Shown here: positions 5,453 to 10,574 of the stretch, in pieces
Layout of the letters: every line of letters begins with the position of its first letter
Numbering within the stretch: position 1 is the first letter of the stretch
DNA from: Miltoncostaeaceae bacterium
Lineage (GTDB): Bacteria; Actinomycetota; Thermoleophilia; Miltoncostaeales; Miltoncostaeaceae
DNA length: 10,574 bases
NCBI GenBank assembly: GCA_030598075.1
Contig: JAUVQP010000036.1
Coordinates: 1-10,574, forward strand
Reading direction: 5' to 3'
The notes under the pieces: model-generated
The model's database searches: none
The model's input: only the letters and a program-made list of their open reading frames with translations
What the model was told of the DNA's origin: nothing
Made by a program: the position numbers and the translations under genes

Positions 5453-5982
5453 TATCCTGGCCGACCCGCGTCGGTCGGTTCCACGCTCACCCGGCGCCGC
5501 AACCCGTCGATGCGCTCCGCCGCCGCCGCCGCCATCGCGCGCCGCTCCCCCGAGGACTCCGCGGCGAGTTGGCGAGCCTCAGCCGCGTAGAACGCGAGCC
5601 GCCGCTCCGAATCGGGCGCGTGGATGCTCGACGCCGCGCTCTCCTCGAGGAAGTGGACGATCCGCGCGACCTCCGTGCCGGCTCGCTCCTGCCCGGGCTT
5701 CTCGGTGTGCCGCACGATCAGCCACCAGAGGATCAAGAGCAGCGGGACCTTGACGCCGAGGAACGTCGCCGCGGTCCAGAAGCCGAGCACCTCCGGCTCG
5801 CCGACGCTCGCCGCCCACATCGCGAAGAAGGTCCCCACAGCGAGGAACACGATGGCCAACGCGAGCGAGCCGATCAGCCGCTCGCCGTGAAGGTAGCCGT
5901 CGCGATCGTAGGCGAAGTGTCCGAGGACGCCGCGGCGGACGGTCGGCTCTCCGGCGGGGATCACTGCCGCGCACGCTAGCAC
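5452..5982 (-). CDS. Uncharacterised membrane protein with two helices and a helical cytoplasmic tail
   Basis: No family is recognised. The 176-residue frame has a polar N-terminus, two hydrophobic segments at about 37-59 (LIGSLALAIVFLAVGTFFAM) and 66-90 (WTAATFLGVKVPLLLILWWL), and an Ala/Glu/Arg-rich helical C-terminal half (about 100-165) that could form a coiled coil. The start is uncertain: GTG 5982 gives the full frame, while GTG 5964 gives MIPAGEPTVRRG and lies eight bases after a TAGCGT, which would suit a leaderless transcript. Neither has a ribosome site. The gene runs straight into the GlsB gene with a one-base overlap, so it is the first gene of a two-gene operon and may work with GlsB. 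Confidence 0.72.
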   Translation of the reverse strand: MLACAAVIPAGEPTVRRGVLGHFAYDRDGYLHGERLIGSLALAIVFLAVGTFFAMWAASVGEPEVLGFWTAATFLGVKVPLLLILWWLIVRHTEKPGQERAGTEVARIVHFLEESAASSIHAPDSERRLAFYAAEARQLAAESSGERRAMAAAAAERIDGLRRRVSVEPTDAGRPG

Positions 5983-6023
5983 GGCGGTGTTGCGGGGATC
6001 TTCTCCTCACCGCCGGCGGCAGA

Positions 6024-6029
6024 TACGGT
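6024..6029 (+). promoter_or_regulatory. Candidate -10 element TACGGT, followed by a leaderless upstream ORF
   Basis: TACGGT (TANNNT) is followed after seven bases by an ATG at 6037, the spacing expected if transcription starts at the A of that ATG. No good -35 is seen. If real, the transcript begins with the short ORF 6037-6072. Confidence 0.3.
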
Positions 6030-6036
6030 GTCGGGG

Positions 6037-6072
6037 ATGCTCTTCGCGCTGCGGCACCGGTCGCCGGGATGA
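6037..6072 (+). CDS. Possible 11-codon upstream ORF coupled to the sugar transporter
   Basis: ATG 6037 opens a frame of 11 codons (MLFALRHRSPG) whose TGA overlaps the transporter start in the arrangement ATGA (6069-6072). The transporter itself has no ribosome site in front of its ATG, so reinitiation after this small ORF could be how it is translated. The peptide may have no function of its own. It could also be chance. Confidence 0.3.
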   Translation: MLFALRHRSPG

Positions 6073-7442
6073 GCACCTCCGCGCGCGGGCCGATGACCCG
6101 CGTGGCCGTGCTGGCCGGCCTCGGCGGCCTTCTGTTCGGGTACGACACGGGGGTCATCGCCGGCGCCTCGCAGTTCATCGCGCAGGAGTTCGACCTTGGG
6201 GACTCGGCGCTCGAGATCGTCATCAGCGCGGTCCTTGTGGGAGCGATCATCGGCGCCCTCGCGGCCGGGAAGTTGGCCGAGCGCCTCGGCCGGAGGCGCG
6301 CGATTCTCGTGGCGTCGGTCCTGTTCGTCGTCGGTGCGGGCGCCTCGGCCCTGGCGCCGTCGGCGGAGGTGCTGATCGGTGCGCGCGTGGTGGTGGGCAT
6401 CGCCATCGGCATCACCTCGGTCGCCGTCCCCCTCTACATCGGCGAGACAGCCCCCGCCGCGAACCGCGGCGCGATGGTCACGCTGTTTCAGCTTGCGGTC
6501 ACCGTCGGCATCCTCGTGGCGACGCTCGTCGACGAGGCGTTCGCCGAAGTGAGCGAGGGCTGGCGCTGGGAGCTCGGGCTGGCGGTCGTCCCGGCCGTGC
6601 TGCAGTTCTCCGGCATGCTGAGCGCACCGGAGAGCCCGCGCTGGCTCGTGGAGCACGGGCAACTCGATCGGGCGCGCGGCGTTCTGCGACGCTTGCAGCC
6701 GGGCAGCGACGCCGACGCGTTGCTCGGGGAGATGCGGACCGAGACCGCGCGCAGCGGCGCCGGCCGCCTGCGCGACCTGCTCGAGCCCGCGCTGCGCAGC
6801 GTGATGATCATCGGAATCACGATGGCCGTCATCCAGCAGCTCACGGGCATCAACACCGTCATCTACTACGACGTCAACATCTTCGAGCGCGCGGGCATCG
6901 TCGACCCGTCGGGCGCCATCTGGGCCGCTGTCGTGATCGCGACCACCAACGTTCTCGCCACCTTCATCGCCATCCGGTACATCGACCGCGTCGGCCGGCG
7001 GCGCCTGCTCATCCTCGGGCTCAGCGGCATGATCGTGGGTCTCCTGGCCCTGGGGCTCGCCTTCGCGCTTCCCTCGGGCGACAACGTTGCGGCGGAGCTC
7101 AGCATCGCCGCACTCGTCGTCTACGTGGTCTCGTTCGCCTTCTCCCTGGGTCCGATCCTCTGGGTGCTGCTCTCCGAGATCTATCCCACGCGCGTGCGAA
7201 GCCAGGCGATGAGCGTCGCCACCATGGCGAACTGGGGCGCGAACCTCGTCGTGTCGCTCACCTTCCTGACCCTGCTCGACGAGCTGGGGGGGGCCAAGAC
7301 GTTCTGGCTCTACGCGGCGATCGCCGCGGCGTCGCTCATCTTCGTGGTGCTGAAGGTTCCCGAGACGAAGGGCAAGACGCTCGAGGAGCTGTCGGTCGAG
7401 CTGGGTTCCGTCCCCGATCCGGACGCCGCCCCCCCGGCTTGA
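6069..7442 (+). CDS. MFS sugar transporter (sugar porter family)
   Basis: The 457-residue protein has the sugar porter layout of 12 membrane helices with a central cytoplasmic loop around 190-240. Diagnostic motifs are GYDTGVIAGA in helix 1 (24-33), KLAERLGRRRA after helix 2 (68-78), PESPRWL after helix 6 (187-193), QQLTGINTVIYY in helix 7 (256-267), DRVGRRRLL (306-314), GPILWVLLSEIYPTRVRSQA around helices 10-11 (361-380), and PETKGKTLEE after helix 12 (431-440). It should import a hexose or pentose, or a polyol, by proton symport, as in XylE and GalP; the substrate is inferred from family only. The start is ATG 6069 because it begins the conserved N-terminus; no ribosome site precedes it and it overlaps a short upstream ORF. 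The Fe-S carrier gene follows after 33 bp. Confidence 0.95.
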   Translation: MSTSARGPMTRVAVLAGLGGLLFGYDTGVIAGASQFIAQEFDLGDSALEIVISAVLVGAIIGALAAGKLAERLGRRRAILVASVLFVVGAGASALAPSAEVLIGARVVVGIAIGITSVAVPLYIGETAPAANRGAMVTLFQLAVTVGILVATLVDEAFAEVSEGWRWELGLAVVPAVLQFSGMLSAPESPRWLVEHGQLDRARGVLRRLQPGSDADALLGEMRTETARSGAGRLRDLLEPALRSVMIIGITMAVIQQLTGINTVIYYDVNIFERAGIVDPSGAIWAAVVIATTNVLATFIAIRYIDRVGRRRLLILGLSGMIVGLLALGLAFALPSGDNVAAELSIAALVVYVVSFAFSLGPILWVLLSEIYPTRVRSQAMSVATMANWGANLVVSLTFLTLLDELGGAKTFWLYAAIAAASLIFVVLKVPETKGKTLEELSVELGSVPDPDAAPPA

Positions 7443-7475
7443 GCTCCGGCGGACTTCTCTGCCACACTGTCGGTC

Positions 7476-7817
7476 GTGAGCACCGCGAGCAGCACGGCGA
7501 TCAGCCTGACCGACGCCGCGATCGAGCACCTTCGCGCCCTCGTCGGGGAGCACGACGCCGACGACGCCGGCCTGCGCGTCGAGGTCGTCCCGGGCGGCTG
7601 CTCCGGATTCGAGTACTCCCTCGCGCTGGAGCCGCCCAAGCCCGGCGATGAGGTCGTGGGCCCGGAGGGCGCGCGCGTCTACGTCGACCGTTTCAGCCTG
7701 CCGTACCTGCTGGGCGTCGAGCTCGACTACGAGGAGAGCTTCCAGGGAGCGGGCTTCATTCTCAACAACCCCAACGCCACCGCCTCGTGCGGTTGCGGGA
7801 AGAGCTTCAACACCTAG
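7476..7817 (+). CDS. A-type iron-sulfur carrier/insertion protein (HesB/IscA/ErpA family)
   Basis: The 113-residue protein has the A-type carrier signature: ISLTDAAIEHLRALV at the N-terminus, GLRVEVVPGGCSGFEYSLAL (32-51) with Cys42, and SCGCGKSF (104-111) with Cys105 and Cys107. These three cysteines bind a [2Fe-2S] or [4Fe-4S] cluster that is passed to target enzymes. The protein is cytoplasmic. ErpA is the usual name for actinobacterial single copies, but the sequence alone does not separate it from IscA. The GTG start has no ribosome site and lies seven bases after CACACT, so leaderless initiation or coupling to the transporter upstream is possible. No other Fe-S assembly gene is adjacent. 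Confidence 0.95.
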   Translation: MSTASSTAISLTDAAIEHLRALVGEHDADDAGLRVEVVPGGCSGFEYSLALEPPKPGDEVVGPEGARVYVDRFSLPYLLGVELDYEESFQGAGFILNNPNATASCGCGKSFNT

Positions 7818-7891
7818 ACCGAGACGCCCGAACGGCTCCATCGGCTGCGGCGGGCGCGCCCCGCGTGAAAGACTCCCCCGGCGCCACCGGA

Positions 7892-7914
7892 GGGCGCGGC
7901 CGGCGACCGCGCCC
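7892..7914. terminator. Hairpin between the Fe-S carrier and CAP genes, possible bidirectional terminator
   Basis: GGGCGCGG (7892-7899) pairs exactly with CCGCGCCC (7907-7914) across a seven-base loop. It lies in the 186-bp gap between convergent genes, 75 bases after the Fe-S carrier stop and about 90 bases past the CAP gene stop. No T-run. The rest of the gap shows no gene. Confidence 0.4.
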
Positions 7915-8003
7915 CGGCGGGTCGTATGCGCGGCCCGTGGGTGGTCGGCCGTCGAGGGCGGCGTTGGCCCGAGAGCGGGAGACGGGCTTCCGACCCGCGC
8001 ACC

Positions 8004-8501
8004 TCAGCCCGCGAGGTTGAGCACGTAGCTCCCCTGGCCGCACCGGGTGCGGCTGACGATGCTCACGGCCGCGGTTCGGTAGCGTTCGCCCAGGATGGTT
8101 CGGCGATGGCTCGCGCTCGCCATCCACGCGCCCATCACCCGACGGAGGTCGGCCCGCCGGCATGAGAAGTGCGAGGCGATTACTTCCCCCAGAGGGTACG
8201 GCGCCCCGACGGCTCGCAGGCGCACCCAGAAAGGCGATCCGCCGGGCCCCTCGTGGGAGACCTGGCCCGTGCGGGTCACGCGCGTGGCGTGAGCGCGGGC
8301 GGGCCGGCGCATCGCGGCCCGCAACCTCAGCCGCGCGCGGCCATGGCGCGCGCGAACGCGGTTCACCTCGCGCAGCGCCATGCGCTCGAGCGTGGGGTGC
8401 GCGACAAGCGCTGCTGGTGGGGACCCCGCCGCGGGGGGCGCGGAGGCGATGGCGCCACCTAGCGCCAGGCACATCGTGGCCAGGGCGATGCATCCGTGCA
8501 T
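8004..8501 (-). CDS. Secreted CAP-domain protein (SCP/PR-1 superfamily)
   Basis: From ATG 8501 the product has 165 residues: a signal peptide (MHGCIALATMCLALGGAIAS, likely cut near Ala-rich 21-26) and one CAP domain. CAP features are EVNRVRARHGRARLRL (45-60), HATRV with His71, VSHEG (81-85), the GENIA-like GEVIA with Glu106 (105-109), and WMASASHRRTIL with His132 (126-137). These match the bacterial pattern of two His and a Glu of the CAP cavity. Cys114 and Cys154 could form a disulfide. The frame is open to 8897, but that extension lies wholly opposite the acyltransferase gene and is not gene-like. No ribosome site is clear. Bacterial CAP proteins are extracellular and mostly of unknown activity. 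The gene diverges from plsC across 64 bp. Confidence 0.87.
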   Translation of the reverse strand: MHGCIALATMCLALGGAIASAPPAAGSPPAALVAHPTLERMALREVNRVRARHGRARLRLRAAMRRPARAHATRVTRTGQVSHEGPGGSPFWVRLRAVGAPYPLGEVIASHFSCRRADLRRVMGAWMASASHRRTILGERYRTAAVSIVSRTRCGQGSYVLNLAG

Positions 8502-8565
8502 GCGGGAAAGCGATCGGCTTCCACCGGCGGCACGTGAGCATTGCGCCGCGACGGGGAGCGCGCGG

Positions 8566-9246
8566 ATGAGCGGGTCCAAGCGCGAGACGGTCCATTGGTT
8601 TCCGCCGGCGGACGGAGTGTGGCCGCCGACCCGGCGTGCTGCCCACCTGGTGGTGGGGCGCGTCTGGGGCCCAGCGTTCGGCCTACGCGTGGACGGCGGC
8701 GAGAACCTCCCCGAGGGGGCCGGCGCGCTCCTTGTCGTGAACCACCTCTCGGACGTCGACCCCCCGTTTCTCGCCGCCGCGTACCTGCCTCGGGATCTGC
8801 TGTTCGTAGGCGACGCGCGGCACTTTCGGCGCCGGGGGTTCGCGGCCCTCCTCTTCGCCGTCGGTGGGTTCCCGCTCAGCGTGGACAAGATCGACACGCG
8901 GGCGATCCGCTATGCGCGCGACCGGCTCGAGGCGGGGCGCAGCGTCGTCATCTTTCCCGAGGGCCGGCCGACGTTCGGCCACCGAATGCTCCCGTTCCAC
9001 TACGGCATGGGGTATCTGGCGCTCAGCCGGCGCACCCTCGTCGTCCCGACCGCGATCTGGGGAACGCAGGGGATCTTCGAGGGGCGTCGGCTCCGCGGTC
9101 GCGGACCTGTGACCGTGCGCTTCGGCCCCCCGTTCCGCGCCCCCGCCGACGGCAGTCGAAAGGCGCGGGCGCGGGCGGCCACGGAGCGAGCGCAGGACGA
9201 GGTCGCGGGTCTCGTGCGCGAGCTCGCCGCGGAGGATCGTCGGTGA
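8566..9246 (+). CDS. 1-acyl-sn-glycerol-3-phosphate acyltransferase (PlsC-like)
   Basis: The 226-residue protein has the four blocks of the lysophospholipid acyltransferase family: block I NHLSDVD with His60 and Asp65, a block II/III region (GFAALLFAVGGFPLSVDKID, about 91-110), the FPEGRPT block (130-136), and VVPTAIWGT (159-167). The enzyme transfers an acyl chain to a lysophospholipid, normally lysophosphatidate in phospholipid synthesis, at the inner membrane face. No long membrane helix stands out beyond the hydrophobic stretch around 91-103. ATG 8566 follows GGGGAG with eight-base spacing; the frame is open upstream to 8380 but that part overlaps the CAP gene. The stop overlaps the start of the serine hydrolase gene, so the two are co-transcribed. 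It could also act on another glycerol or aminoacyl lipid; paralogues are common in actinobacteria. Confidence 0.92.
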   Translation: MSGSKRETVHWFPPADGVWPPTRRAAHLVVGRVWGPAFGLRVDGGENLPEGAGALLVVNHLSDVDPPFLAAAYLPRDLLFVGDARHFRRRGFAALLFAVGGFPLSVDKIDTRAIRYARDRLEAGRSVVIFPEGRPTFGHRMLPFHYGMGYLALSRRTLVVPTAIWGTQGIFEGRRLRGRGPVTVRFGPPFRAPADGSRKARARAATERAQDEVAGLVRELAAEDRR

Positions 9247-10346
9247 TGGAGGCGCCGCCGCCCCCGGTCATCGCCATCTCGCCGGTGAGCTTCGGGGCGA
9301 TGGCCGTCCGGGTGGGCCCGCGCACCGCGCGGATCGAGGTCCAGGCCAGCGGACGGATCATCGGGCGGCGGCCCGTCGCGCGAGGTCCGCGGCGGATCTC
9401 GGTCCGGTTGCCCGTCGGCCTCGGTCCGGTGCGCGTGCGGGCCGTCGGGCGGGGTGGCTCGCGATGGTCTCGCACCGTTCGGGCGCGGGTGCTCCCACCG
9501 GCGTCGCGGCGGGCCGGGAGGCTGCCCGGCTTCGTCGACCGTCGCCTGCAGGCCGACGTTCGGGCAGCGACCGAGAGACTGCCGGCGATCGGCGGCGTCT
9601 ACGTGCAGCACCTGATCACCGGCTGTGGAGCGGCGGTGAACGCCGACGCCCAGTTTCCCGGCGCCAGCACGCTGAAGGCCGCGATTCTGGTGGACGCCGT
9701 GCGCCGCGGGCGCCACCGCCGGCTCGCCGGGACGCTGGACGCGATGATCGTGGACTCGAGCGATCGCGCGGCCAACGTCGTCCTTCGCGCCGGGGGCGAT
9801 GGTTCGCCCGTGGTGGGCGCCGGCCGGGTGACCGAGACGCTCCGCGATCTTGGCTTCGCTCGCTCGCTGGTGCGGCGGCCCTACATCATCGAGGACGCCC
9901 GCGAGCGTCTGCCGATTCGAACGGAGGCGACGCCGGCGCTCTTCACGAACTTCATCACGACGCCGTACGAGCTCTCGCGGCTGATGGTGGCGATTCACCG
10001 GGGAGCGATCGGCGCGGGTGGCGTGGGTCGCCTGGGAATCTCGGAGAGGATCGTGCGATCGGAGCTTCTCGCGCGGCTCCTCGACGTGCGCGACCCCACC
10101 AAGCTGGCGCGGGGCCTTCCGGCCGGGACGCCGCTGGCGCACAAGTCCGGCTTCACGGAGCAGGTGAAACACGACGCGGGGGTGGTTTATCTGCGACGTG
10201 GTCCCGTGGTGGTCGCGGCCATGAGCTGGAGCGCCTCGGGGGTGAGCGATGCCGCCGGCAGCGCGTTCATCGCGGACATCGCACGGGCCGCGGCACGACG
10301 ACTCTCCCTCGGTGGCAGCTGCCGGGGTCTTCCTCTGCGGGGGTGA
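9246..10346 (+). CDS. Serine hydrolase of the beta-lactamase/penicillin-binding fold with N-terminal beta domain
   Basis: The 366-residue protein has two parts. Residues 1 to about 85 are Val/Arg/Gly-rich with alternating polar and hydrophobic residues, probably an Ig-like beta domain. Residues about 92-366 match class A beta-lactamase-like serine hydrolases: STLK (141-144, the SxxK nucleophile motif), SSDRAAN (171-177, at the place of SDN), TTPYELSRLMVAIH, and HKSGF (KSG at the place of KTG). No ExxxN omega-loop motif is seen, so hydrolysis of beta-lactams is doubtful; a peptidase, esterase or D-Ala-type role is as likely. No signal peptide or membrane helix is visible although the family usually acts outside the cytoplasm. 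GGAGG at 9231-9235 serves as ribosome site; GTG 9243, overlapping the plsC stop as GTGA, is an equally good start. Confidence 0.85.
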   Translation: MEAPPPPVIAISPVSFGAMAVRVGPRTARIEVQASGRIIGRRPVARGPRRISVRLPVGLGPVRVRAVGRGGSRWSRTVRARVLPPASRRAGRLPGFVDRRLQADVRAATERLPAIGGVYVQHLITGCGAAVNADAQFPGASTLKAAILVDAVRRGRHRRLAGTLDAMIVDSSDRAANVVLRAGGDGSPVVGAGRVTETLRDLGFARSLVRRPYIIEDARERLPIRTEATPALFTNFITTPYELSRLMVAIHRGAIGAGGVGRLGISERIVRSELLARLLDVRDPTKLARGLPAGTPLAHKSGFTEQVKHDAGVVYLRRGPVVVAAMSWSASGVSDAAGSAFIADIARAAARRLSLGGSCRGLPLRG

Positions 10347-10438
10347 GCATCCCTGCCCGCGACGCGGCGGCGCGCTCGATGGGCGCCGTCTCGTCCGCGG
10401 GTGTGTGACACTGCCGCCAATCGTCCGAGCGGAGCGCA

Positions 10439-10574
10439 GTGAACCGAATCTACGTCATCGGGCATCGGCACCCCGATACCGACTCGATCGCCTCGGCCAT
10501 GGGCTACGCGGAGCTCAAACAGCGAATTAGCAGCGAGGAGTACGCCGCCGCGCGTCTCGGCGACGTCAACGCCC
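10439..10574 (+). CDS. ppaC: Manganese-dependent inorganic pyrophosphatase, N-terminal part (runs off the right edge)
   Basis: The first 45 residues are visible. They contain IYVIGHRHPDTDSIASAMGY, the first metal-binding motif of family II (DHH superfamily) pyrophosphatases, with His and Asp ligands in GHRHPDTD. The enzyme splits pyrophosphate into two phosphates in the cytoplasm with Mn or Co. The following YAAARLGDVNA resembles the 'PARxGxxN' stretch of the longer, CBS/DRTGG-containing members, so nucleotide regulation is possible but the relevant domains lie beyond the window. GTG 10439 is preceded by GGAG four bases away; the 92-bp gap from the serine hydrolase contains GACACT (10407-10412) as a possible -10, so it may have its own promoter. 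Confidence 0.88.
   Translation, partial: MNRIYVIGHRHPDTDSIASAMGYAELKQRISSEEYAAARLGDVNA

Noticed and set aside
5976..7841. A 621-codon open frame on the minus strand opposite the transporter and Fe-S carrier genes
   Set aside because: Its product is low-complexity and rich in Asp, Glu, Arg and His with no domain, while the plus strand encodes two proteins with full family motifs. Long antisense frames are expected at this G+C.
7818..8003. Possible tRNA or riboswitch in the gap between the Fe-S carrier and CAP genes
   Set aside because: No cloverleaf, T-loop consensus or known riboswitch core was found on either strand; only GC-rich hairpins.
8502..8897. N-terminal extension of the CAP protein
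   Set aside because: It lies opposite the plsC coding region and lacks a fold or motif; the signal peptide begins at 8501.

Overview
The window is very G+C-rich and densely coded, with GTG starts, short intergenic gaps and strong G/C bias at third codon positions, which points to a high-GC actinobacterium. The gene content (paired DUF1269 membrane proteins, a GlsB/YeaQ protein, a PQQ-type sugar dehydrogenase lipoprotein, a CAP-domain protein and a DHH-type pyrophosphatase) would suit a soil actinomycete such as a member of the Thermoleophilia. That placement is inference from gene content and composition only. I see no insertion sequence, phage gene, integrase, tRNA, rRNA or CRISPR array.

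Layout. 1-135 is the C-terminal tail of a protein that begins before the window. 338-847 (+) is a DUF1269 glycine-zipper membrane protein. 1102-1428 (-) is a membrane-anchored protein with a His/Asp-rich tail built on a 21-bp tandem repeat. 1665-3029 (+) is a complete cytochrome P450 that meets, tail to tail and with a 50-bp overlap, a PQQ-type sugar dehydrogenase lipoprotein (2980-4173, -). A second DUF1269 protein (4283-4774, +) diverges from the dehydrogenase and converges, across a perfect 11-bp hairpin, on a 92-residue protein (4814-5092, -) that resembles RiPP leader-type proteins. Then come a GlsB/YeaQ membrane protein (5198-5452, -) and, overlapping its start, an unknown two-helix membrane protein (5452-5982, -). 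On the plus strand follow an MFS sugar transporter (6069-7442) and an A-type Fe-S carrier (7476-7817). A CAP-domain secreted protein (8004-8501, -) diverges from a PlsC-type acyltransferase (8566-9246, +), which overlaps a beta-lactamase-fold serine hydrolase (9246-10346, +). The window ends inside a manganese-dependent inorganic pyrophosphatase gene (10439 onward, +).

The genes do not form one pathway. There are small local units: plsC plus serine hydrolase (overlapping stop and start), the two-helix membrane protein plus GlsB (stop and start share a base), and possibly transporter plus Fe-S carrier (33-bp gap). Several small membrane proteins (two DUF1269, GlsB, the two-helix protein, the His/Asp protein) suggest an envelope or stress-related neighbourhood. 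The sugar transporter and the sugar dehydrogenase could both act on sugars, but they are separated and transcribed in opposite directions. All gaps between genes are shorter than 300 bp; several hold perfect inverted repeats that probably end transcription.

I do not see a clear new multi-gene system. The points most worth checking are the orphan RiPP-leader-like protein, the His/Asp repeat protein, the two DUF1269 paralogues that share a TAGGGT element at a similar distance from the start, and the serine hydrolase that has no visible signal peptide.
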